Part shown: positions 1 to 5,200 of the stretch, one piece after another
Layout of the letters: each line of letters begins with the position of its first letter
How positions within the stretch are numbered: position 1 is the first letter of the stretch
Source: Candidatus Njordarchaeum guaymasense
Lineage (GTDB): Archaea; Asgardarchaeota; Njordarchaeia; Njordarchaeales; Njordarchaeaceae
Reading direction: 5' to 3'
DNA length: 5,725 nucleotides
NCBI GenBank assembly: GCA_030587605.1
Contig: JAUQYT010000368.1
Span: 1 to 5,725, forward strand
Made by a program: the position numbers and the translations under genes
Notes under the pieces: model-generated
Told to the model about the DNA's origin: nothing
Databases searched by the model: none
What the model saw: the letters and a program-made list of their open reading frames with translations, nothing else

Positions 1-151
1 TTTAGGGATAGAAAACCGAAAGCGCTCCAGCAACGCTAACGCTCACAACAGGAGCAGCCCTTACTGATAACACACTTATAGAAGTCTCTTGGAGTCAAGA
101 AAGACCAAGTATCGTACCGGTTTCGCCTTTCATGAAACATTATCCGATCGA
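1..151. other. Left-edge stretch with no supported gene
   Basis: All six frames are interrupted within short distances. One plus-strand frame is open from the window edge to a TGA at 65-67, so a few C-terminal codons of a gene beginning outside the window cannot be excluded, but the roughly 20 residues (rich in Ser, Asn and Arg) are not recognisable. A 10-bp palindrome, TTTCATGAAA, lies at 128-137, about 15 bases past the stop of the minus-strand gene. There is no T-run beside it, so I do not call it a terminator. No tRNA or repeat was seen. Confidence 0.4.
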
Positions 152-856
152 CTAGCTGAATGAGGATCCGCAATTAGGACAGTATGTTGCGTCTTTTGGA
201 CCTCTCCCTCCACAGTAGGGACACTTTCGTTGCCCTGCTGTTCCAGGCCTCCTAGAGGATACCTTCTTCACTACCATAATCAGGTTGTCCCCGCTCACGC
301 GTTCGACTCGAACCTTCTCTCCCTTCTCGATGACGGAGCCATCGGATGAGGTCGCCCACCAAATCACGTCTCCCACTTTAACCCTTCCATTATCTTCGTC
401 TATTTCGTCAACCACTGTCCCCTCAGAGCCAACGTTCTCCTCAATCCCTGAAGCTGGAATCCTGTGAATGACGTTTTTCAAAGCGAACTGGTAAAGCAAC
501 ATGAGGGATATCAGCGAAATGAGTAGCCCTATCATCACGCCGCCAACACCCATCGCAAAGAACAGTGCTACCGCTAGCGCAAAGTATCCTGCCACTAGTT
601 TCTTGGCGGCTTTGATCATCGCCCCTTGCGTCAGCAACGCGAGCAGAGCTATCGAGAGAACGAAACATGAAGCGAAGAGCATGATGCTGGCAAAAGCTGT
701 TGTGCTACCGTATTGCTCTAGTGAAGGAGCTTGGAAAACGTTATAGAAACCTATATTTGAACCATATTGAATCACGCTAAACAGCATTACGCCTATGAGA
801 ACACTCACAATGATCAGTCCAAAGCCCAGAAGTATTCTACTAGTCTCGTCACTCAA
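152..856 (-). CDS. NfeD-like membrane protein with C-terminal zinc ribbon (234 aa)
   Basis: Seen: hydrophobic segments at about residues 8-30, 53-76, 87-104 and 105-126. Next comes a soluble OB-fold-like segment at 143-197 with the NfeD pattern: G143..G146-T-V, V161-G162, W167-A168, a Gly before the I-x-x-G179 turn and a final hydrophobic strand. The C-terminus is a zinc ribbon with C212-x2-C215 and C226-x2-C229. Lysines 82, 85 and 86 between helices 2 and 3 suggest that loop is cytoplasmic. By the positive-inside rule both termini, the OB fold and the ribbon would then also be cytoplasmic. Known of the family: short NfeD proteins often act with stomatin/SPFH membrane proteins in membrane-quality roles. 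No SPFH gene is visible here, so the role is inferred only from the domain. The start is TTG (854-856): an in-frame TGA lies three codons upstream, a GGTGA site sits six bases before it, and the next in-frame Met (24) falls inside helix 1. It is a single gene divergent from the oxidoreductase operon. The domain call is fairly sure; the biological role is unknown. Confidence 0.82.
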   Translation of the reverse strand: MSDETSRILLGFGLIIVSVLIGVMLFSVIQYGSNIGFYNVFQAPSLEQYGSTTAFASIMLFASCFVLSIALLALLTQGAMIKAAKKLVAGYFALAVALFFAMGVGGVMIGLLISLISLMLLYQFALKNVIHRIPASGIEENVGSEGTVVDEIDEDNGRVKVGDVIWWATSSDGSVIEKGEKVRVERVSGDNLIMVVKKVSSRRPGTAGQRKCPYCGGRGPKDATYCPNCGSSFS

Positions 857-862
857 TTCAAT

Positions 863-867
863 TCACC
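863..867 (-). promoter_or_regulatory. Ribosome-binding site supporting a TTG start
   Basis: On the minus strand the bases read GGTGA, followed by a six-base spacer and TTG at 856-854. This matches the archaeal 16S anti-Shine-Dalgarno sequence. Because no ATG or GTG start is available in frame before helix 1, the site decides the unusual TTG start of the NfeD-like gene. Confidence 0.65.
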
Positions 868-930
868 ATTTCGAGCTGATTTCACTAGATGTAACCGCTT
901 TCCTTCTCGGTAACACATATCGAGTGGAGC

Positions 931-946
931 AATATAAGTTTTTCTC
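931..946 (-). promoter_or_regulatory. Archaeal promoter for the NfeD-like gene (BRE + TATA)
   Basis: Read on the minus strand, an A-rich BRE-like GAGAAAAA is followed by CTTATATT (TATA box at 931-938). Using the usual distance of about 25 bases from TATA to start site, transcription would begin near 905-910. That gives a leader of about 50 bases before the TTG start. This is inferred from pattern only. Confidence 0.6.
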
Positions 947-995
947 TCAATGCGATGCAAAGAAAATATGATGCCACTTACGTTGTGTGACAAGA

Positions 996-1010
996 ACAAA
1001 TTTTTATATT
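996..1010 (+). promoter_or_regulatory. Archaeal promoter for the oxidoreductase operon (BRE + TATA)
   Basis: An A-rich BRE-like ACAAA (996-1000) runs into TTTTTATATT (1001-1010). The predicted start site is near 1030-1035, giving an unusually long leader of about 100 bases before the ATG at 1137. The box resembles the one before the glutaredoxin gene (4851-4859, also TTTTATATT), which strengthens both calls. It lies about 70 bases from the oppositely oriented TATA box of the NfeD-like gene. Confidence 0.7.
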
Positions 1011-1039
1011 TGCCTGAACTTTCCATACTCAGTTTCCCA

Positions 1040-1096
1040 ATGTGGAAGAGTGGTAGAGGGACAATGAAAAGATACTGTTTCGACCTCGTCGATTGA
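1040..1096 (+). CDS. Possible 18-codon leader ORF in the oxidoreductase 5' UTR
   Basis: The first ATG after the predicted transcription start opens an 18-codon frame, MWKSGRGTMKRYCFDLVD. Its TGA stop (1094-1096) lies in the loop of the leader hairpin at 1080-1110. The predicted start site is only a few bases upstream, so it could be translated as a leaderless message. An internal in-frame ATG at 1064 is preceded by AGAGGG, spaced three bases away. No homology is recognised, and a frame this short can arise by chance. It is listed because of its position relative to the hairpin. Confidence 0.25.
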   Translation: MWKSGRGTMKRYCFDLVD

Positions 1097-1112
1097 TCGA
1101 CGAAGGTCGATC
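1080..1112 (+). promoter_or_regulatory. Leader hairpins and GTCGAT dyad upstream of the oxidoreductase
   Basis: Hairpin A pairs 1080-1092 with 1097-1110, giving 13 pairs, one bulged A and loop TTGA (1093-1096). Hairpin B pairs GATCGAC (1095-1101) with GTCGATC (1106-1112), giving 7 perfect pairs and loop GAAG. They share bases 1097-1101 and 1106-1110, so they cannot form together. As DNA, the same segment contains the perfect 14-bp dyad GTCGATTGATCGAC (1088-1101) and a third GTCGAT half-site at 1106-1111. It ends 12 bases before the GGTGAGG ribosome-binding site. It could be an RNA switch or attenuator, or a protein-binding operator downstream of the promoter. It matches no riboswitch class I recognise. 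Confidence 0.55.
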
Positions 1113-1136
1113 TTACTCGAGTCTGGTGAGGTTAGT

Positions 1137-2891
1137 ATGAAGGTCAATGAACTATCTATTTTGGTTGGAGGAGAAGCTGGAGCGGGTATCACTCGCGCTG
1201 GCTATCTTATCGTGAAGGCTGCTATACGCGGAGGACTCAACGCCTTTGGCACGAACGACTATCAGTCTATGATTAGGGGGGGACACAACTACTACGTCGC
1301 ATGGATAAGTGATGATGAGGTCTACTCCCAGACTGATTACGTTGACTTGCTCATAGCTTTGAACGCTGAGACAGTCATGCTGCACAAAGATGAACTAGCT
1401 CCAAGAGGCGGAATTATCTATGACCCAGATGACCTACCTGGCGCTTCCCAGCAAGTTGGAAGAAAGGATGTGAAGTTCTACCCCATTCCTTTGAAGAAGA
1501 TTGTCACTGAGGATTTGAAACAGGACCTCATATCGAGAAACACCGTTGCCCTTGGGTCTGCCATCAAACTCGTCGACTATGACTTCAAAGTAATGGAAGA
1601 TGTCTTAAGGGACACCTTTAGCGAGAAGGCAGCGGAAGCAAGCGTCAAAGCCGCCCAAAGAGGATACGATTACGCCAAGGACAACTTTGAGGACGACTTC
1701 GAATACCGACTGAAGAGAATCAAGGCAGAAGGTAAGTACAAGATCTTTCCAACTGGAAATGAGGCAATAGGAACGGGGGCGATAAGCGCTGGGTGTAAGC
1801 TGTATGTGGCTTACCCTATGACCCCCGTGACGGGTCTCCTCACTTTCATGGCCGAGAAAGAGAGAGACTACAAGATGATCGTCCTTCACCCAGAAGGAGA
1901 GATAGCGGCGGTGCTCATGGCTGCCGGAGCATCTTTTGCTGGGGTCAGAGCGATGACAGCCACTTCAGGGGGTGGCTTCTGTCTCATGACTGAAGGCCTA
2001 GGCATGACTGGCATGACTGAAACCCCAATTGTCATCGCGATGGGAACTAGATCCGGACCTAGCACTGGGCTCCCCACTTACACTGGGCAAGGCGACTTGA
2101 GGTTCGTTCTTCACGCTTCACAAGGTGAGTTTCCAAGGGTTGTAATAGCTCCCGGAGACGTCGAAGAGTGCTACTATGAGACTATGCGGGCTTTTAACTG
2201 GGCTGAGAAATACCAGATTCCAGCCATCATCCTCGTGGACAAGTACCTTGTTGAGAGTCAGATGTCAGTCGATCCCTTCGATCAGACCCGAGTCGAGATC
2301 GAGAGAGGAGACCTGATAATCACGGATAAGTATGAGGGCGAAGAAGAATATGGGAGGCATAAGGTCACGGAGACAGGCGTATCTCCAAGAGTCATTCCGG
2401 GAACGATGGGAGCAATCGTCCGCACTAACTCAGACGAACATGATGAGTCTGGATACACGACTGAACGCTCAGACATCACCGTCAAGATGCAGGAGAAGAG
2501 AATGAGAAAACTTGGCTACTTGGCACAGGAGTTGGAAGATAGAAATGTCGAGACGACGAGGCTCTATGGGCCTGAAGAAGCTGATGCGACTATTATCTCG
2601 TGGGGCTCGACAAAGGGCCCAATAAGGGAAGCAATGAAACTCCTGAACAAAGGGAACATCTCGGTCAATTATCTCCAAGTTGTGTATATGCAACCTTTCC
2701 CGACCGGCACGGTTGAGGAAACTTTGAACGATGCGAATAGAACAGTAATTGTCGAGCATAACCTGACTTCTCAACTTTCAGGTGTCATCCGCCAATATAC
2801 TCTCAAGGACATGGATCACAAGATACTGAAGTACGATGGGAGGCCTTGGAATCCGAGGAGCCTCGCCGATAAGGTCAAGGAGGTCCTCTAG
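1137..2891 (+). CDS. korA: 2-oxoacid:ferredoxin oxidoreductase, gamma-alpha fused subunit
   Basis: This is the large subunit of the enzyme that oxidatively decarboxylates a 2-oxoacid with CoA to acyl-CoA, CO2 and reduced ferredoxin in the cytoplasm. Residues 1-185 form the gamma domain, with the glycine-rich GGEAGAG loop (11-17) and Y42-Q-S-M-I-R-G-G49. Residues 205-380 are the alpha pyrimidine-binding domain. It carries YPMTP (226-230, a variant of the family YPITP motif), E255 in the place of the cofactor-contacting Glu, TATSGGGF (274-281) and GPSTGLPT (307-314). Residues of about 470-584 form the transketolase-C-like domain, ending with V539-E-H-N542 and KYDGRP (565-570). The 584-residue length is normal for the fused form found in two-subunit archaeal enzymes. 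The ATG is preceded by GGTGAGG (1125-1131) five bases away, and an in-frame TGA upstream leaves no earlier ATG. The stop is two bases before the beta-subunit start. The substrate (2-oxoglutarate, pyruvate, 2-oxobutyrate or broad) cannot be read from these motifs; the symbol marks the family. Confidence 0.93.
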   Translation: MKVNELSILVGGEAGAGITRAGYLIVKAAIRGGLNAFGTNDYQSMIRGGHNYYVAWISDDEVYSQTDYVDLLIALNAETVMLHKDELAPRGGIIYDPDDLPGASQQVGRKDVKFYPIPLKKIVTEDLKQDLISRNTVALGSAIKLVDYDFKVMEDVLRDTFSEKAAEASVKAAQRGYDYAKDNFEDDFEYRLKRIKAEGKYKIFPTGNEAIGTGAISAGCKLYVAYPMTPVTGLLTFMAEKERDYKMIVLHPEGEIAAVLMAAGASFAGVRAMTATSGGGFCLMTEGLGMTGMTETPIVIAMGTRSGPSTGLPTYTGQGDLRFVLHASQGEFPRVVIAPGDVEECYYETMRAFNWAEKYQIPAIILVDKYLVESQMSVDPFDQTRVEIERGDLIITDKYEGEEEYGRHKVTETGVSPRVIPGTMGAIVRTNSDEHDESGYTTERSDITVKMQEKRMRKLGYLAQELEDRNVETTRLYGPEEADATIISWGSTKGPIREAMKLLNKGNISVNYLQVVYMQPFPTGTVEETLNDANRTVIVEHNLTSQLSGVIRQYTLKDMDHKILKYDGRPWNPRSLADKVKEVL

Positions 2892-2893
2892 AA

Positions 2894-3754
2894 ATGGGAA
2901 CCACCATCAAGGATCTGGGGACTCCAAAGAAGAGCACTTGGTGCCCTGGATGCGGGAACTTCGGAATCCTAACAGCCGTCAAGAGCGCCTTAGTTGAGTC
3001 AGGGTTGAACAGAGAACAGGCGGTCTTAGTATCCGGCATAGGCTGCCATGGAAAGATGATTGACTATGTTAACATCAACGGGTTCCACAGCATTCATGGC
3101 AGGGTTTTACCAGTAGCGACAGGGATAACGTTAGCTAACTCGGATTTGAAGGTCATTGGATTCTCTGGTGATGGCGACTGCTACGATGAAGGCTGGGATC
3201 ACTTCGCTCACGCCATCCGGAGAAACATAAACATGACCCTCATCGTCCACGATAACATGGTTTTCGGTCTAACCACAGGGCAAACAACTGCTACTAGTCA
3301 ACCAGGATTCAAAAGCAAGTCTACGCCTTTCGGCGCGATAGTCCCACCGTTGAACCCCATTGCCCACGCCCTCGTTAGCAACGCAACGTTCGTCGCGCGC
3401 GGATTCGTTGGCGACGTGCGGCATCTCCAAAACTTGATACTGCAAGCCATCAAGCACAGAGGGTTCAGCTACATCGATGTTCTGCAAGTTTGTGTTACGT
3501 TCAACTACATTAACACCTACGATTGGTACCGTCAAAGAGTATACAAGCTCGAGGAGGCAGGGCATGACTTCGCCGACAGGCAGAAAGCCCTCGAGAAGAG
3601 CTTCGAGTGGGGTGACCGCATACCTATAGGCATCTTCTACAAGGAGGACCGACCCACATACTATGATAACCTCCCACATGTGAAAGGCGTGAACCTTGCA
3701 AGGTCGCCAGCAGAAGGCAATGACATCAGCTCTCTGCTCGAGGAAATGAAATAG
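2894..3754 (+). CDS. korB: 2-oxoacid:ferredoxin oxidoreductase, beta subunit
   Basis: This is the thiamine-diphosphate and iron-sulfur subunit that works with the preceding gene product. The diphosphate/Mg2+ motif is G92-D-G-D95, then H103..H106-A-x-R-R-N111, D120-N121 and F124-G-L-T-T-G-Q130, the usual end of the motif. C17-x2-C20, C51 and C200 match the four-cysteine arrangement holding the single [4Fe-4S] cluster in two-subunit (Sulfolobus-type) enzymes. The 286-residue length is normal. No separate delta (2x[4Fe-4S] ferredoxin-like) or gamma gene is present, as expected for this type. The start ATG follows AAGGAGGT (2877-2884, inside the alpha gene) by nine bases, so the two subunits are almost certainly co-transcribed and made together. 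Asn codons are 15 AAC to 1 AAT, unlike the next gene. The family call is secure; the substrate is open. Confidence 0.93.
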   Translation: MGTTIKDLGTPKKSTWCPGCGNFGILTAVKSALVESGLNREQAVLVSGIGCHGKMIDYVNINGFHSIHGRVLPVATGITLANSDLKVIGFSGDGDCYDEGWDHFAHAIRRNINMTLIVHDNMVFGLTTGQTTATSQPGFKSKSTPFGAIVPPLNPIAHALVSNATFVARGFVGDVRHLQNLILQAIKHRGFSYIDVLQVCVTFNYINTYDWYRQRVYKLEEAGHDFADRQKALEKSFEWGDRIPIGIFYKEDRPTYYDNLPHVKGVNLARSPAEGNDISSLLEEMK

Positions 3755-3834
3755 CAGCGATGAACCTAATAAGTACTCCACATCCTAGATTCAGCTATGA
3801 AATCACCAAGAGAGGAAAGCTGTTCTGATCTTAT

Positions 3835-3840
3835 AGGAGG
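3835..3840 (+). promoter_or_regulatory. Ribosome-binding site fixing the decarboxylase start at 3849
   Basis: AGGAGG ends two bases before an in-frame GTG (3843) but eight bases before the in-frame ATG (3849). The spacing rules out the GTG in practice and favours ATG, giving 259 rather than 261 residues. Further upstream, CTAATAAG at about 3766-3773 is a weak TATA-like sequence, so a separate promoter for this gene is possible but unproven. Confidence 0.6.
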
Positions 3841-3848
3841 CAGTGCAA

Positions 3849-4628
3849 ATGCCATTAGTTGACAAAGAAATCAGAGGGAAGATCGGTCTAGTAACCTTCA
3901 ATAATCCGAAGAAAAGGAATGCTATCAGTGCGGAATTGGCAGCGGAATTGGTTCAAGTATTTCAGGATCTCAGAAATCAAAGAATAGCTGTAGTTGTATT
4001 GAAGGCAGCAGATGGATATGATGTTTGGTCTTCTGGACTCGATGTAACAGAGTTGCCGAGATCCCGTCGAGATCCTTTGGGATATTTCGATCCTCTTGAA
4101 AAGGTACTGCGCGCGATTCAAGATTATCCTGGTCCTGTTATTGCTATGGTTCATGGTCGTGTCTGGGGAGGGGCATGTGATCTTGTGATGACGTGCGATA
4201 TCGTAGTGGGAGACGAATCCTCTTCCTTTGCGATTACTCCTGCGAGAATTGGACTGCCATACAACGTTTCGGGTATTTTGCACTTCATGAACCGACTTGG
4301 ATCGAATGTGGCAAAGGAAATGTTCTTCACTGCAGATCCAGTAATGGCAGACAGGGCTGAGCGCATCGGAATATTAAACCATCTTGTGCCATCTGAGAGA
4401 TTAATGGACTTCACGTTGGAATTGGCGAAACGAATTGCTTCACATTCATCTCTAGCAATATCCGTCATCAAGGAGCAATTCAGAATATTATCCGGCGCCT
4501 ATCCAATTCCACCCGAGACTTTTGAGCGTATTCAGGGCTTGAGAAGGCGAGTGTACGATAGTCACGATTATGAAGAGGGTATACGCGCTTTTCTGGAAAA
4601 ACGAGCGCCAAACTTCACTGGAGAATAG
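3849..4628 (+). CDS. scpB: Methylmalonyl-CoA decarboxylase-like crotonase-family protein
   Basis: This is a crotonase-superfamily enzyme of 259 residues, compared with 261 for E. coli ScpB (YgfG). From memory of the E. coli sequence, the match is close and runs the whole length. Shared blocks include the ELP...RDPL stretch (68-77), V105-W-G-G-A109, T130-P, G135-x-P-Y138-N, the GILNH block, FERIQG-x-RR-x-VYDS and the ending FLEKR-x-PNF-x-G. ScpB decarboxylates methylmalonyl-CoA to propionyl-CoA. G108 and Y138 match E. coli Gly110 and Tyr140 at a constant offset of two, but the position of His66 is Leu64 here. In crotonases the residue at this place gives a backbone NH to the oxyanion hole, so activity may survive or the substrate may differ. 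The gene lies 94 bases after the beta subunit in the same direction. Its codons are more A/T-ending (Asn 5 AAT to 4 AAC; Tyr 5 TAT to 2 TAC), which hints at separate origin. Alternatives are another acyl-CoA decarboxylase or an enoyl-CoA hydratase/isomerase. No mutase or CoA-transferase gene is visible. Confidence 0.85.
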   Translation: MPLVDKEIRGKIGLVTFNNPKKRNAISAELAAELVQVFQDLRNQRIAVVVLKAADGYDVWSSGLDVTELPRSRRDPLGYFDPLEKVLRAIQDYPGPVIAMVHGRVWGGACDLVMTCDIVVGDESSSFAITPARIGLPYNVSGILHFMNRLGSNVAKEMFFTADPVMADRAERIGILNHLVPSERLMDFTLELAKRIASHSSLAISVIKEQFRILSGAYPIPPETFERIQGLRRRVYDSHDYEEGIRAFLEKRAPNFTGE

Positions 4629-4709
4629 ACTCCGCCATGAGAAGTACCTCAGTTGCTGCCTGAATAGGTCGCCCTGTTATCCATTCTACTAGCCTTTTCC
4701 AGCTTTCGC

Positions 4710-4746
4710 CCGGACTTGAGTCTGGAAGTCTTGTTTAAGTTTCGCC
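4710..4746 (+). terminator. Possible terminator after the decarboxylase gene
   Basis: CCGGAC (4710-4715), loop TTGA and GTCTGG (4720-4725) form a six-pair stem with one G-T pair. An alternative stem pairs TTCCAG (4697-4702) with CTGGAA (4722-4727). A T-rich stretch follows (4728-4746), but it is interrupted rather than a clean T-run. It lies about 80 bases after the stop codon. Archaeal termination depends mainly on T-runs, so this is weak. Confidence 0.25.
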
Positions 4747-4799
4747 AACCTTAATCGTCCTCTTGATTGCACGGGAATCATCACGTGAACTTAGGATGA

Positions 4800-4832
4800 A
4801 TTGTGTGAGCACAATGTTCTTCTAGTTTTTCT
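4800..4832 (+). terminator. Hairpin plus T-run: terminator or operator before the redox cassette
   Basis: ATTGTG (4800-4805), loop TGAG and CACAAT (4810-4815) form a perfect six-pair dyad. A T-rich run (4816-4832, containing TTTTT at 4826-4830) follows. As RNA it looks like an intrinsic terminator for the upstream operon. As DNA it is a 16-bp palindrome about 35 bases upstream of the next TATA box, a place where a transcription factor could bind. The sequence does not decide between the two. Confidence 0.4.
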
Positions 4833-4842
4833 ACCTACTCCC

Positions 4843-4859
4843 ACAAACGCTTTTATATT
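4843..4859 (+). promoter_or_regulatory. Archaeal promoter for the glutaredoxin/disulfide-reductase unit
   Basis: A BRE-like ACAAACGC (4843-4850) precedes TTTTATATT (4851-4859). The expected start site is near 4878-4883, so the mRNA leader would be only about 12-17 bases long and nearly all of it ribosome-binding site. The arrangement resembles the oxidoreductase promoter at 996-1010. Confidence 0.7.
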
Positions 4860-4882
4860 CATAGCCGATACTAAGAGGCGCA

Positions 4883-4888
4883 GAGGAG
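4883..4888 (+). promoter_or_regulatory. Ribosome-binding site choosing the ATG at 4895
   Basis: GAGGAG is followed by a six-base spacer and ATG at 4895. A competing ATG at 4891, in another frame, lies only two bases from the site and gives just 12 codons before a stop. The downstream start is therefore the real one. Confidence 0.65.
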
Positions 4889-4894
4889 AGATGA

Positions 4895-5200
4895 ATGAAA
4901 ACGACGAAAGTCGCGGTGAAAACAACTAAGGTTCCTGGCAAGAACAAGAAGCATAAAGTCCTGCTCTACGCTTTGAGCACGTGCGTCTGGTGCAAGAGAA
5001 CCAAGCAGCTCTTAAATGACAACGGCATCGAATACGATTATGTTGATGTCGACCTATGTAGCCCAAAGGATCAAGAAGAAATCAAAAGGGACATTGTGAG
5101 AAGAGGAGGAACCATCGGGTTTCCCTGCATAATCGTGGACGACAAGGCCTTAATTCTTGGCTTCCGCGAAGACAAATTGAAGGAGGCACTGGAACTATGA
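4895..5200 (+). CDS. Glutaredoxin-like dithiol protein (CVWC)
   Basis: This is a small cytoplasmic thioredoxin-fold protein of 101 residues. After a basic tail (1-21) the fold begins with strand KVLLYAL, then the redox motif C30-V-W-C33 followed by K-R-T-K. Helix 2 and the D51-V-D53 strand come next, then the cis-proline loop G75-F-P77 and the C-terminal G89-F...L95 helix. Dithiol glutaredoxins of this kind exchange disulfides with proteins or low-molecular-weight thiols. Two further cysteines are present, C55 and C78. C78 directly follows the cis-proline, where many relatives have Thr. The N-terminal tail carries KTTKV twice (2-6 and 9-13) and is longer than a typical glutaredoxin start. It may be a flexible tail; a start later than 4895 would remove it but would lack the good ribosome-binding site. 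The stop overlaps the next start by four bases (ATGA), so the downstream reductase is its likely electron donor (inference from context and family). Confidence 0.88.
   Translation: MKTTKVAVKTTKVPGKNKKHKVLLYALSTCVWCKRTKQLLNDNGIEYDYVDVDLCSPKDQEEIKRDIVRRGGTIGFPCIIVDDKALILGFREDKLKEALEL

Noticed and set aside
301..313. GTTCGACTCGAAC, resembling a tRNA T-arm
   Set aside because: It lies within the NfeD-like coding frame, and no acceptor, D or anticodon arm can be drawn around it.
3269..3781. A 170-codon open frame on the minus strand across the end of the beta-subunit gene
   Set aside because: It is antisense to a gene with clear thiamine-diphosphate and cysteine motifs, shows no recognisable domain and has no convincing promoter. 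It is best explained as a shadow of the coding strand.
3760..3828. A 22-codon plus-strand frame between the beta subunit and the decarboxylase
   Set aside because: It has an ATG but no ribosome-binding site and no recognisable sequence. A frame of this length is expected by chance.
3843..3848. GTG at 3843 as the start of the decarboxylase homologue
   Set aside because: The AGGAGG site ends only two bases before it, while the ATG at 3849 has an eight-base spacer.
3888..4283. A 131-codon open frame on the minus strand inside the decarboxylase gene
   Set aside because: It is antisense to a full-length crotonase-family protein and its product is low in recognisable features, so it is a shadow frame.
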